Shown here: one piece after another, positions 44,142 to 54,424 of the stretch
Layout of the letters: every line of letters starts with the position of its first letter
How positions within the stretch are numbered: the first letter of the stretch is position 1
Assembly (NCBI GenBank): GCA_024401275.1
Contig: JAKSLJ010000022.1
Coordinates: forward strand, 1 to 56,516
Source: Bacteroidaceae bacterium
GTDB lineage: Bacteria; Bacteroidota; Bacteroidia; Bacteroidales; Bacteroidaceae
DNA: 56,516 nucleotides
Reading direction: 5' to 3'
The notes under the pieces: model-generated
Databases searched by the model: none
Told to the model about the DNA's origin: nothing
The model's input: only the letters and a program-made list of their open reading frames with translations
Position numbers and translations under genes: made by a program

Positions 44142-47100
44142 TTATTTAACAACCATTTTTCTGCCGTTCACGATGTAAAGACCTGCAGGGAGATTCTTAT
44201 GAGAATCTGCAACCTTCTGGCCATTGAGGTTATAAATACCATTTACTTCCTTGTTGATGCCAAGAGTTTCAGCAGCCTCATCACTAAGTTCGGCGAGGGT
44301 GATCTCGGTTGGTTCTTCATCATCAATGCCACTCATCATAAGCCTTACAGCTGTTGGAGCAGGTGCATTAGAATTAATCTTCTTGATGTATGAACGGTAA
44401 CCATTAGAATAAACAGGAGTCTTAGAGGCAACATAAACCTTTCCGCCATTTACATAGAGGTCGCCCTCACTAAGTTTAGCGCTATATGTGCTTACATTAG
44501 AACCTTCTCTTGTTACATTTGCAGTACAATAGCCCGGAATACCCATGGCCTGGTAATCTCCACTTGCAAATACCCTTTCCTTTGCTGATGGGTCAAGCAA
44601 CTTGTTAGTGACCTTAATTTCACCAGCATTTACTTCCTTTGAAGGCTTGATGAGGTAAGGATAACCAGCAAGGATGTCCTGAATCTCGTGATAGATAAAC
44701 TGAACTTCAAGAGCACCATCAGCAGCAATAGAAGTATTGTTAAGGAGAATCAGCTGAGTTCCATCACCGAATACATCCCTTACTTCCTTCTCAGTCATTA
44801 CGAATGGAAGATAGATAGTGTTCCAAGTGTTTTCAGTGAACTTGCGATCGAGAGTAATTTGCTTGTACTGAGGAATAGAAATGTTCTTAACGTGATTGCC
44901 CTCACCTGGAGTTCCGTTGAGAGTTGGAGCAGTGTATGCTACCTTCTCTTCCAGTGCAAGCGTTGCAGTAGGCTGAGAACCTGTCTCTGTCTCTTCCACG
45001 AAGTTTACGGCACAGAAGCCCATCTTAGAGAAGTTAGAGAAGAGGTAGTAAGTCTGTCCTGCAGCTACATGGAATGTGTACTTGACGGCAGCACGCTGTG
45101 TTACGAGGAACGAACCATTGTCAAGCTTTATAACCTGCTGAGCACCATTAACACCCGTATTCCAAGCGTCCTTGACAGCAATACGCTCACTGCGAGTGAA
45201 GTAGTTCTTGAACTCATCCCAGTTACCGATATTGTATGGGTCTTCATCGGCAGCATTTCCGTTTGCGTCAAGGTTACAAGTAAACTTCTTGTCCTTCTCG
45301 TCGCCCTGAGTAACAGGTGTCTTTGTGATTGTAGAGAAGTTAGTGTAGTTAGATACGCTAACACCATTCTGGTCTGTGATGAAGAATGCGTGCTTACGGA
45401 AATGTCCGAGGAAGTCAGCCTTGCCACCGCCATCGTTATCCCATGCACCATTCTGGTCAATATAGATTGTAAGAGTACCGTTTACTGTAGGCTCAAATGT
45501 CATATAGCCACCACGAACTGGAAGCGTGAATGGATAAGACTCTACAACCTTGCCATCCTCTACATCTGCTGGCTGGAACCAACCTGCACGATCCTTACCA
45601 TAGTAAGACTCCTGGTTGCAAGCCTCATCAGCAGCATCATTCTTTACCATAGAAGCCCATTCGTAACCATCTACAGGATTCATTGCACCTGTTACTGCAG
45701 CCCATTCATCTGTCTTAGTACTTGAAGTACTTGTCAAATCAGAAGGGTTATACTTATGATCATTTCTGTTCCAACCGCCGAATGTACCAGTCAGGAGGAC
45801 ATTCTTTCCGTCAGCTGGATTTTCACCCATTTCTGAAGACTTGTCGTCATAAAGGAAAATATGTTCACGAACTTCAGGCTTACTATCGCCCTTGCTGAGA
45901 GCAAATGTAACACCCTGCTGCTTCTTTACAACGAAGTGAGCAGATGCAGCATTGTATGTTTCGTTCTCCGCAGATGTTGCAGTAATGACGGCATTACCAT
46001 TAGCAGCTGGCGCGATAGTTACATTACCATTATCTTCTACCTCAGCCACATTAGGGTCATCAGTTGTATAAGAAACAGTAATGTCAGTTCCAATAGTGAG
46101 AGTGTTACCGTCTTCATCCTTTGCAGTGAGTGTAGGCTGAGAATTAGAACCATCCCATTCAGCTGCACTATATTCAAGAGTTACATCCTTCTTTGCTTTC
46201 TTGGTTGTGTAGAAGATTACCTTAAATGGATAGACAGTACTACTTGCATTTGACAGTTTGATGGTGACATTCTTTGTTGATTGAGCATTTATCAATCCTG
46301 TAGATTCAAGTCCACTACCACCATGAGTAATAGTTTTCTGTGCGATTGTTCCATCTTCGTCAGTTACAGTAACTTTGTATGTGCGGCCAGAAGTTCCATT
46401 AGTTGTGAAGACTTCAAATGACATTGCACCATTTACAACCAAACTAATTTCACGACCATTAGAATTACTTAAATTGTAAAGATTATATTTTACTTGATCA
46501 ATAGTTCTTTCTGACCAACTTGAAGAAGAACCTCTAGTAAAATAATCATTTCCCGTTGAAGGAGATTCTGTTTTGTTGTTCTCCTTAAGCAGCAGATACT
46601 CCTGTCCATCATAAGTAACCATTAATACATCGTTCTTACCGCGAGTAAGGTTGACAGTATAAATAGTCTTAGAAACGCCATCCTGTGCAGTTACAGTAAC
46701 CTCCTGGCTTGCTGTTGCACCAGCAGCTGCATCAAGAGTCATGTTGAACGGAACGGCAGGACTTGCTGTTGCGCCTTCAGGAAGAGTGAGCGATACAGGA
46801 ACTTCTGTAGCACCACCATAAGGAATCACCTGGCTGATAGTGTTCTCATTGATTACAGCAGCAGTACCATTGATTGTAGCTCCAAGAATCTCACTCTTAG
46901 AACTCATACCGCGAGTAAGGGTGATGCGGAAGTACTTAACTGTCTCACCAGCAGTGATAGTGAAGTCCTTGACTGTAGGAGTGCCATAAACAGGAGTAGC
47001 AAGAGAAGTTATTGCCTCACTTACAGTACCAGAAGTAGAGATTGCTACAGGAACTGTTGCACCTTCATAGTCACCAGGAACCTCGTATTCGTATGTCTCA

Positions 47101-50100
47101 CGAGAAGACTCTGAAGATCCATCACCACTTGTTTCTGTCTTTGCCTGAATGATATTGTCAATCTTTATGACAGCATCAAGAGTAACGGCAGGACGAGTAA
47201 TCTTCAATGAAGATACATAAGTAGTAGAAGACTCAGCACGCCATACATAAAGCGTTGTTGCACCAACAAGATTTGAACCAGCAGGAACGATATACTTACC
47301 GTCTGAAGTAAGGTTAGCTGTTGCACGCTTATTATCTGTAGTGAATGTAAGCTGCTTATTGTTACCACCGTAAGAAGTGAACTCAATAACATCACCAGCA
47401 GCCAAAGGCTTAGTAAGGTCTATCTTTACATACTGAGCATTGGCACCAAACTTCAAATAGTCATTAGCATTGACAGCTTCGTATGAACCGCTAAGAGTAC
47501 CAGCAGTTGCTGTACCACCTTCAAGAGTTGATGCGTAAGAGCCTTTAGTAATTGCAATAGGAGCATCAGCAGTTACCTTTTCAGTTGTTTCTGAGCTAAC
47601 AACGAGGTTGAACAATGTTTCTGATTCCTTCTGCGCAAACTTAGCATAATAAGTAATATTATTTGCAATATCTTGTGCCTTCTTAAGGAACTTCACATCA
47701 GAAGAAACCAATGTCTCACAAGCATCATCACTATACCAACCATCGAACTTATATCCATTGTTTGGATTAGCCACAAAGTCGAGATTCATGTTCTCTGGAA
47801 CAGAAACACCATTGAGATTAGGAGTATTTGTGTTTCTCTCGTAGATTGCAATGGATCCCATTGTTGCATCTGAACCTGTAGCATAAGCAACATTAAAAGT
47901 TCTTGCTTCTGTGAAAGTAGCCTTGAGGCTTGTATTGGCAGTAACTGTTATAGTAAGAGGGTTGTCGTTTGCATGTTCAGGAAGATACTTTTCTGTTGAA
48001 TTATCAACCCAACCTGCAAACATATATCCATCATTTGGAATTGCTGTATAAGTAACCTGTGTGCCGTCAAGAACACTTGTTACTTCTGCGTCTTTGGATG
48101 TAATCTTTACAGTACCGTTATCATCGTTTGTAGCTTCTACTGTGCGAGTCTCAGCAACTGTATATACACAAGACCAATCGTATGGGTTGTACTCATCATT
48201 ACCCTTGAAGTGAACTGTGATAGTAGCAGAACCTGGATTAACACCTGTTACATTAAGAACGAGATGACGACAGTCATTATTCTCAATTTCGTTGTATATT
48301 GTATTATTGCGTATTGCACCTGTAACAATACTATTATCTGTAGAGGTAATCTCAAAATCATCTACAGTGAGATTTTTCTTATCACTTGTAAATGGTGAAA
48401 TAAATAAATAAGGATTAACTATCTGACCTACTGTAATCTTTGTAGTATTTGTTCCACCCTTTGGAGAAAAACGAGTAATGTCTTCCTTTATAACTTCATC
48501 AAGATAAGCACGCTCATACTCAGTGGCTGCCATGATGAATGCACCAAGAACCTTACCTTCTGTGTATGAACCTGGCTTTGTAGGAGCAACATCATTACCT
48601 TTTAGATAGTAAGCATTGGAACCATCGCGGAACTTTGCACCATTTTCCTTATAAGTATCACCTTTACCACCAAGACCAGCAGACTTACAGCACCAGTAAA
48701 TGTTATTGTCATCGGACATGAAGTTCTCAATGATACCTTTATAAGCCTTCTTTGCTGTTGCCTCATAAGTACCTTTGTCAAGGAATCCAAGACGGATAGC
48801 CTTCAAATAAGCAGCTGTATAGAGAGCTGTTGCTGAAGATTCTAGATAATTATATACACGACCAGGTTGAGCAGCTGAGTTATTGTATTCAGCTGCAGAG
48901 AAAGTATTATCGTAGAGTGGGAGCTGATACCAACAACCTGTAGCATCATCCTGACGAGCCTTAATACCAGAAGCTACGGCAGAAAGGTAACCCTTGATGG
49001 TATTGTAATCAACATGACTTGAAGGCATCTGCTCAAGTACATCTACGAGAGCCATAAAGTACCATCCAGCAGCACGCCCCCAGATACCTTCATTGTGATA
49101 AGTATCACCATCCATTTTCCATGTATCAGAATGTGAAACTGAATTTGTACCCTTATCAGCAGCGAAAGCATGGTGAGGAAGATTTACTGTGTTATCCCAT
49201 GCATACTTATGATAAATCTTTATCTGGTTTGCAACAACATTCCAGTCATTCGATGTCAAACGAGTACTCTCATTATATACATCAGCATCATTGATAAGCT
49301 GAGCGAGAAGAGCTGTACCCATGTACTGGCCGTCACCCCACATCTGATTGATGTAGTCAGCCTTATGCCACCAACCACCCTGCATGTCAGCGATTGAGAT
49401 TGGATAATTAGCGTGAGAAGAAGAAATTGAATAAGAGGTGTTAGCATTTTTTATACCAGAGAGTGCAGACGCAAGCTTTGTGTTAGCATCGCTATAAGCT
49501 TCAATACCTGTAACCTTGCCACTTGCTGCAACATTCTTCAAACCAAAGAATATCTTTGTTGCATTAAGGTCATCAAAACTTTTACCATCTATACCGTTTG
49601 TAGATATTGGTTTTGATCCGTATGTCTTAACAGAGTTATACCAAGAAGCGAGAAGTTCATTAGTAATTTCTGCGTTCTGATGATCTTTGTAGTAATCTAC
49701 AGCATCTATCATAGCCTTAGCAACAAGACCAGGAACATAGTCAAGATTGCTACCATAGCCAAGACCTCCTGAATTTGTATTTGAATAGAAATCATTCTTA
49801 CGTGCTTCAATCAGCAACTTAGAGTAACGAGTATTCTCATCGAATGTTGTACCAACCTTTGTTTCAGTTTTTACATTGATAGTGTAAACTGTCTTATTGC
49901 TTGAATCATTATTATCAGTTACAGTTACGGCTACCTGTGAGCTTCCACCTGCAGCAGGTGCAGTTATTGTAAGAGTGTTGCCGCTAAGACCTGTTCCTGA
50001 AGCAGTAGCACCATCAGTGATATTCGAGAGATTAACAGTCAAACTAGAACCTGCCTTGTGAGCAGGAACGGTTATGTCCAAAGTCGTTGACTGTGGGAAT

Positions 50101-50774
50101 ACTGTCTGACCATAAGTGAAGTTTGCAGTAGGAGCAGCGGCTGGAGTAGGAGTACTTCCATTAATACTCAAAGCAACAATAAATATTGATTTGCTTGAAT
50201 TATTTGAAATTGCATATTGTCCTGCACTACTTACACTAAAATCAACATAGCTCAAAGTTGTTGAAGCAACATTATCAAGCGATTTTGAATCAACACTAGC
50301 ATTTGAAGATTTAGTATAATCTGATAAATTCACCTTGACGGATTGTGCACTACTTTCCTTATGATAGAAATATACTCTAAGGCTACTATTTGCACTAAGT
50401 GTTAAGAATACATGATCTTTTTGGTTGCTACTATCATACAACTTGCTACCGAGATTACTTGTAGCTGCCAATTTCATGTGTCCCGTAGAAAACGATGTAC
50501 CACATGCTTCTTGATTGAATGAGGTATTATCGCTAGAAGAATTGAAGTATCCTCCAACGGAATACGTTGCATTGATAGGGTTTGCTGGATTTCCCTTTGG
50601 ATTGTAATAGGTACTTGCATTCAAAGAACCTATAACAACATCTTCCGCCCACGCAGTACTACCCCCTGCGAATAATGTCACGAGGAGTAACAGCATGTAA
50701 GTCAGTCGCCGAGAGAGGGTTGAGCCATCATGTCCCGACTGTTTACTTAGTTGTAATTGTTTTCTTTGTTTCAT
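44142..50774 (-). CDS. 2210-aa secreted GH105 multidomain protein with sorting tail
   Basis: A long signal peptide (about 43 aa, ending STAWA) is followed by a beta-rich N-terminal module. A GH105 unsaturated rhamnogalacturonyl hydrolase domain lies at about 305-760: GGWWHKADYINQMWGDGQYMG with the catalytic Asp near 481, GIWGRAAGWYFMALVDVLEQMP, and a late GKVLGAFIMAATEYER. Bacterial InlB/Flg_new-like repeats follow (GYMFAGWVDN, GYKFDGWYSDD), then cadherin-like and Big-like domains (ATASQEVTVTAQDG, AVITATSAENETYNA). The end, GIYNLNGQKV...GLYIVNGRKMVVK, is a type IX-like sorting tail. GH105 enzymes cleave terminal unsaturated uronyl residues left by pectin lyases. Confidence 0.85.
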   Translation of the reverse strand: MKQRKQLQLSKQSGHDGSTLSRRLTYMLLLLVTLFAGGSTAWAEDVVIGSLNASTYYNPKGNPANPINATYSVGGYFNSSSDNTSFNQEACGTSFSTGHMKLAATSNLGSKLYDSSNQKDHVFLTLSANSSLRVYFYHKESSAQSVKVNLSDYTKSSNASVDSKSLDNVASTTLSYVDFSVSSAGQYAISNNSSKSIFIVALSINGSTPTPAAAPTANFTYGQTVFPQSTTLDITVPAHKAGSSLTVNLSNITDGATASGTGLSGNTLTITAPAAGGSSQVAVTVTDNNDSSNKTVYTINVKTETKVGTTFDENTRYSKLLIEARKNDFYSNTNSGGLGYGSNLDYVPGLVAKAMIDAVDYYKDHQNAEITNELLASWYNSVKTYGSKPISTNGIDGKSFDDLNATKIFFGLKNVAASGKVTGIEAYSDANTKLASALSGIKNANTSYSISSSHANYPISIADMQGGWWHKADYINQMWGDGQYMGTALLAQLINDADVYNESTRLTSNDWNVVANQIKIYHKYAWDNTVNLPHHAFAADKGTNSVSHSDTWKMDGDTYHNEGIWGRAAGWYFMALVDVLEQMPSSHVDYNTIKGYLSAVASGIKARQDDATGCWYQLPLYDNTFSAAEYNNSAAQPGRVYNYLESSATALYTAAYLKAIRLGFLDKGTYEATAKKAYKGIIENFMSDDNNIYWCCKSAGLGGKGDTYKENGAKFRDGSNAYYLKGNDVAPTKPGSYTEGKVLGAFIMAATEYERAYLDEVIKEDITRFSPKGGTNTTKITVGQIVNPYLFISPFTSDKKNLTVDDFEITSTDNSIVTGAIRNNTIYNEIENNDCRHLVLNVTGVNPGSATITVHFKGNDEYNPYDWSCVYTVAETRTVEATNDDNGTVKITSKDAEVTSVLDGTQVTYTAIPNDGYMFAGWVDNSTEKYLPEHANDNPLTITVTANTSLKATFTEARTFNVAYATGSDATMGSIAIYERNTNTPNLNGVSVPENMNLDFVANPNNGYKFDGWYSDDACETLVSSDVKFLKKAQDIANNITYYAKFAQKESETLFNLVVSSETTEKVTADAPIAITKGSYASTLEGGTATAGTLSGSYEAVNANDYLKFGANAQYVKIDLTKPLAAGDVIEFTSYGGNNKQLTFTTDNKRATANLTSDGKYIVPAGSNLVGATTLYVWRAESSTTYVSSLKITRPAVTLDAVIKIDNIIQAKTETSGDGSSESSRETYEYEVPGDYEGATVPVAISTSGTVSEAITSLATPVYGTPTVKDFTITAGETVKYFRITLTRGMSSKSEILGATINGTAAVINENTISQVIPYGGATEVPVSLTLPEGATASPAVPFNMTLDAAAGATASQEVTVTAQDGVSKTIYTVNLTRGKNDVLMVTYDGQEYLLLKENNKTESPSTGNDYFTRGSSSSWSERTIDQVKYNLYNLSNSNGREISLVVNGAMSFEVFTTNGTSGRTYKVTVTDEDGTIAQKTITHGGSGLESTGLINAQSTKNVTIKLSNASSTVYPFKVIFYTTKKAKKDVTLEYSAAEWDGSNSQPTLTAKDEDGNTLTIGTDITVSYTTDDPNVAEVEDNGNVTIAPAANGNAVITATSAENETYNAASAHFVVKKQQGVTFALSKGDSKPEVREHIFLYDDKSSEMGENPADGKNVLLTGTFGGWNRNDHKYNPSDLTSTSSTKTDEWAAVTGAMNPVDGYEWASMVKNDAADEACNQESYYGKDRAGWFQPADVEDGKVVESYPFTLPVRGGYMTFEPTVNGTLTIYIDQNGAWDNDGGGKADFLGHFRKHAFFITDQNGVSVSNYTNFSTITKTPVTQGDEKDKKFTCNLDANGNAADEDPYNIGNWDEFKNYFTRSERIAVKDAWNTGVNGAQQVIKLDNGSFLVTQRAAVKYTFHVAAGQTYYLFSNFSKMGFCAVNFVEETETGSQPTATLALEEKVAYTAPTLNGTPGEGNHVKNISIPQYKQITLDRKFTENTWNTIYLPFVMTEKEVRDVFGDGTQLILLNNTSIAADGALEVQFIYHEIQDILAGYPYLIKPSKEVNAGEIKVTNKLLDPSAKERVFASGDYQAMGIPGYCTANVTREGSNVSTYSAKLSEGDLYVNGGKVYVASKTPVYSNGYRSYIKKINSNAPAPTAVRLMMSGIDDEEPTEITLAELSDEAAETLGINKEVNGIYNLNGQKVADSHKNLPAGLYIVNGRKMVVK

Positions 50775-50792
50775 TTTGTGTTTAGTTATGAT

Positions 50793-51359
50793 TTAATTAT
50801 GGTTTTTGTTATTATCTTTTGTTCGCTTAACCTTGTGCTTTATCTTCACGAGAGCAAAATTTAGTTCTATTTCTGTTTCCGTAGCCGTGGTGTTGAGGTT
50901 GTTTCCTATTACATTTGCCATCATTTCTCCACTTTGGTTAAGTAATTTCTTCTGTTCTTCGGGATTATCGGTGGTTTGTAGTGTTTCCATCTTTCTGACC
51001 ATTTCCCTGATTTGTGTGAATGTGTCAATGATGGCTATTGTAACCTTTACAGCTATCGGAGATTTGAGTATAGTAGCGAGCATGTATAAGCCTCGTTCTG
51101 TGAATGCAGTAGGGCTAACTGTACTGTGTTTCAGTGAGTTAAACCGGACGAAATTTTCGACCAGTTCCTTTTTCTCATACTTGTCAAGTTCAAATAGGTA
51201 GCCGTATGGGAACTTGTCTGTATTATTACGTACAGCTTCATTTATACGTTTTGTTTCTACTCCGTATAGCTCCGCCACATCACGGTCAAGAAGGACTTTC
51301 TGTCCTCTTAACTGTATGATGCGACGCTCAACATCTTCATATTGTATTATATCTGTCAT
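50793..51359 (-). CDS. ORF6N-domain DNA-binding protein
   Basis: 188 aa. The N-terminus IIQLRGQKVLLDRDVAELYGVETKRINEAVRNN is the KilA-N/ORF6N domain used by phage antirepressor-like proteins. YGYLFELDKYEKKELVENF, GLYMLATILKSPIAVKVTIAIIDTF and a basic C-terminus follow. It lies 18 bp upstream of the giant GH105 gene, which has no promoter of its own that I can see, so the two are probably co-transcribed. A regulatory link is inference; ORF6N genes are also common mobile cargo. Confidence 0.85.
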   Translation of the reverse strand: MTDIIQYEDVERRIIQLRGQKVLLDRDVAELYGVETKRINEAVRNNTDKFPYGYLFELDKYEKKELVENFVRFNSLKHSTVSPTAFTERGLYMLATILKSPIAVKVTIAIIDTFTQIREMVRKMETLQTTDNPEEQKKLLNQSGEMMANVIGNNLNTTATETEIELNFALVKIKHKVKRTKDNNKNHN

Positions 51360-51449
51360 AAATCTATAGTGTAAACAACCTTAGTTATGAATCTTCGGTA
51401 TGCGCTTGGTCGGTTAGTTATAATGCGCGTATGCGTGTAAAAAACTGAG

Positions 51450-51457
51450 CAAAGTTA
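51450..51457 (-). promoter_or_regulatory. -7 box upstream of the ORF6N/GH105/peptide operon
   Basis: TAACTTTG on the minus strand lies about 90 bp before the ORF6N start. No consensus -33 box is evident. Confidence 0.5.
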
Positions 51458-51557
51458 TAAAAAAAGTTTTACTTCTGGGGGTAATGGGGTGTTAAATTCT
51501 TGAAAAACACTTGGTTTTCATGCGATATGTTAAGATGAGATTTCCCCATTGCATTTT

Positions 51558-51581
51558 TTACGGCAACGGTTACGGCAACGC
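51558..51581. repeat. 12-bp tandem duplication TTACGGCAACG(G/C)
   Basis: Two adjacent 12-bp copies, differing in the last base, lie in the 467-bp gap between the divergent ORF6N and receptor genes. The rest of that gap holds promoters and AT-rich sequence, with no gene visible. Confidence 0.75.
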
Positions 51582-51729
51582 CTGGTCATTTGTTTGGTGG
51601 CGAAATTAGGAGAATGCATGGCAGTTGTCCTATAGGTTTGTAGGGCGAGGATTTCTTTGGAATTAGTTAATAATGCTTAAAAATGGGGTGATTATGCCGT
51701 AATTTGTCAAGAATGACAAGAAAAGTTTG

Positions 51730-51737
51730 TAATTTTG
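51730..51737 (+). promoter_or_regulatory. -7 box of the TonB-dependent receptor gene
   Basis: TAATTTTG matches TAnnTTTG. A TTTG at 51703-51706 lies 23 bp upstream, slightly longer than usual. The leader is about 85 nt. Confidence 0.5.
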
Positions 51738-51826
51738 CGCCCGTTTTATGGTCAAAGGTAAGATTGTTTTAATGTCTTGATGATTATTAACCCGCAATTA
51801 TAAGCAAATAAATATAAACATTATAA

Positions 51827-54403
51827 ATGAAAAAGGTATTAGCATTGTTTGCCCTCTTGCTGCTTGTGACTTCTGCAGCATTGGCACAAACCACTATTGA
51901 GGGAAAGGTAAAGGATAAGAAGACGGGAGAGTCTCTCTCTTTTGTAACTGTTGTCTTGACTAAGCAAGGTGATAAGACTCCGCTGAAGAGCGATATGACG
52001 GACGAATCTGGCGCTTTCCGTATTGCTGGCGTGCAGAATGGACAATATTCCGTAAGCATCTCGTTTGTCGGCTATAAGGAGTATATTAAGAATGTCTCTG
52101 TGGCTGGAGGTAGCTTGAAACTTGGCACGATACAGCTTGCGGAAGAATCAACCTCGCTGAAGGAGGTTACCGTAACAGGTCAGCGCAGCAGCGTGAAACT
52201 TGAAGTTGACCGCAAGAGTTTCGATGTCTCTCAGGACATTGCCAATGCTGGTGGCTCTGCGTCAGAGGTGCTTGAGAATATTCCTTCTGTGGAAGTTGAC
52301 CAGGACGGAAATGTTTCGCTTCGTGGCAACTCAAGCGTTGAGGTTTGGATAAACGGTCGTCAGAGCGGTCTTACTTCGGACAATCGCGCTGACATCCTCA
52401 AGCAGCTCCCTGCCGAAAGCATCGAGAAGATTGAGGTCATTGACAACCCTTCGTCAAAGTTCTCTGCCGAAGGTTCTGCCGGTATCATCAATATCGTGCT
52501 CAAGAAGAACCGCAAGGCTGGCTATTATGGCTCTCTCTCTGCCGGTGGCGACACTCGTGGCGGTGCCAATGCCAATGCCAACATCAACTACAACAGCTCG
52601 AAGATTGACGCTTTTGCCTCTATCGGTTATCGCCATATGCAGAACAAAGGCAAATCGGAAAGTGAGCAGCACAACTATGATGTAGATGCCAATGGCAACC
52701 GCCTTGGAGAGACTACCTGGTCGAAATACGCTACAGCCAATGAGAACTTCGGCAACAACATCTTCGCTCGTCTCGGTGCTACTTGGCACATGACTTCAAA
52801 GGACGACCTCGGCTTCTCAACAAACTTCATGAAGGGTGCCCACAATCGTTCGAGCAACACTCCTTACCACTATGGCAATGCTGGTAGTCTTCAGGACACT
52901 CGCACGCAGTATCGTAATGTTTCAAGCAAGGGTAACATGGGAATGCAGAACTACGAGTTGAACTACCGTCACACTTGGTCAACAACTCACTTGCTCGACT
53001 TCGTGGCAAGCTATTCTACTTGGGCTGCCGACAATAAGTCGTACTACCGCGACTCGGTGAACTATTTCTCACCTGCCGCTCCTACTACTTACGCTTACAC
53101 CCTTGAGCCTTTCGACGTAAAGAACCATCACTGGGAAGTTCGCCTCGACTATGAGAACCAGATTACAGATTGGTTCAAGCTTGAGGCTGGCTACAACGGA
53201 ACATTCGCTCACGAGAACACTCCTAACGAACAGTGGGCTGCAAACAACTGGAACGGCGATGGCGCTACTCTCAACGCTCCTTACTACAACCGCTTCATCT
53301 ACGACAACGACATTCACGCGCTCTATACTACGACTTCATTCAAGTTGACTCCAAAGTTCTCTCTCATGGCAGGTTTGCGCGGTGAATATTGGACTGTAAA
53401 CACAAAGACTTACCGCTGGAACACTGCCCTTGATGGTGGTAAAGGCGGCGAGGAACTTGATAATTCAACTGTTTTCAAGAAGAACTTCTTCCAGCTCTTC
53501 CCAAGTCTCTTCCTCTCTTACCAGCTTACAGAGAAGGATCAGCTCCAGCTGAACTACACCCGTCGTCTGCGTCGTCCTCATGGAGGCGAGCTCAACTCGT
53601 TCATGAACACCAGCGATGCAACATACGTTCATTATGGTAATCCGGAACTTACACCGGAGTTCAGCAATTCATTCTCGCTCAACTACCTCCGTCAGTGGGG
53701 CAATCACTCTGTCCTCGTGAGTGCTTACTACCGCAATACAACAGACGTGATGAGCCATGTGTCATATACTCTCCCTTCGGAATATGAGGACAGCCGCGTC
53801 TTCCAAACTACAATGAACCTCACTGAGAGCACAAATGCTGGTCTTGAGCTCACAATGAAGAATAAGTTCTTCAAGATTCTTGATCTCACAACAAATGTGA
53901 ACCTCTATAACCGCCATGTCTCTGGCTTCGACTATGACACTACCGAACCTCTCCACCACGAGAAGATTCATGCCAGCGACGAGGCAGAGGATCGCTTCAC
54001 TTGGAATGCCCGTATGCAAGCTTCGTTCTTGCTTCCTGCTGGCTTCTCGTTCCAGCTCAGCGGACGCTACCGTTCAAAGCAGATTCAGGCTCAGGGCTAT
54101 TCAAATGCCAACTTCGTGATGCAGGCTGGTCTGCGCAAGACATTTGCTCGCGACTGGACTCTTGCTGTCAACTGCCGCGACCTCTTGAACTCTCGTAAGC
54201 GTGAGTCGTTTACGGATACTCAGGGATTCACTCAGCATGCTATCAACCGCTGGGGCGGTCGCAGCGTAATGGCTACTCTTACATACAGCTTCGGTAACAG
54301 CAAGCCAAAGTTTGACAAAAAGAAGATGCGCGACGAGGACGGCGAAGGCCACGACCATGAAGAAGGCGGTGGCTTTGACGGCTATTCTGCCGGCGGAGAG
54401 TAA
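51827..54403 (+). CDS. TonB-dependent receptor-like outer-membrane protein
   Basis: 858 aa, signal peptide about 20 aa. A carboxypeptidase regulatory-like beta-sandwich (about 22-105; GKVKDKKTGESLSFVTV, SFVGYKEY) is followed by a Plug domain (about 125-225; LENIPSVEVDQDGNVSLRG, IEKIEVIDNPSSKFSAEGSAGIINIVLK) and a long beta-barrel of the OMP_b-brl_3 type to the C-terminus. The tail is His/Asp/Gly-rich. No SusD partner is adjacent, so it is not a canonical SusC. It probably imports or exports an unknown ligand; position next to pectin genes may be coincidental. Confidence 0.88.
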   Translation: MKKVLALFALLLLVTSAALAQTTIEGKVKDKKTGESLSFVTVVLTKQGDKTPLKSDMTDESGAFRIAGVQNGQYSVSISFVGYKEYIKNVSVAGGSLKLGTIQLAEESTSLKEVTVTGQRSSVKLEVDRKSFDVSQDIANAGGSASEVLENIPSVEVDQDGNVSLRGNSSVEVWINGRQSGLTSDNRADILKQLPAESIEKIEVIDNPSSKFSAEGSAGIINIVLKKNRKAGYYGSLSAGGDTRGGANANANINYNSSKIDAFASIGYRHMQNKGKSESEQHNYDVDANGNRLGETTWSKYATANENFGNNIFARLGATWHMTSKDDLGFSTNFMKGAHNRSSNTPYHYGNAGSLQDTRTQYRNVSSKGNMGMQNYELNYRHTWSTTHLLDFVASYSTWAADNKSYYRDSVNYFSPAAPTTYAYTLEPFDVKNHHWEVRLDYENQITDWFKLEAGYNGTFAHENTPNEQWAANNWNGDGATLNAPYYNRFIYDNDIHALYTTTSFKLTPKFSLMAGLRGEYWTVNTKTYRWNTALDGGKGGEELDNSTVFKKNFFQLFPSLFLSYQLTEKDQLQLNYTRRLRRPHGGELNSFMNTSDATYVHYGNPELTPEFSNSFSLNYLRQWGNHSVLVSAYYRNTTDVMSHVSYTLPSEYEDSRVFQTTMNLTESTNAGLELTMKNKFFKILDLTTNVNLYNRHVSGFDYDTTEPLHHEKIHASDEAEDRFTWNARMQASFLLPAGFSFQLSGRYRSKQIQAQGYSNANFVMQAGLRKTFARDWTLAVNCRDLLNSRKRESFTDTQGFTQHAINRWGGRSVMATLTYSFGNSKPKFDKKKMRDEDGEGHDHEEGGGFDGYSAGGE

Positions 54404-54424
54404 AGTGTTTTCCGCGCTACTTGG

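Noticed and set aside
51360-51826. Hidden small gene in the ORF6N/receptor gap
   Set aside because: No start-to-stop frame with protein-like composition was found; the gap is accounted for by divergent promoters and a short tandem duplication.
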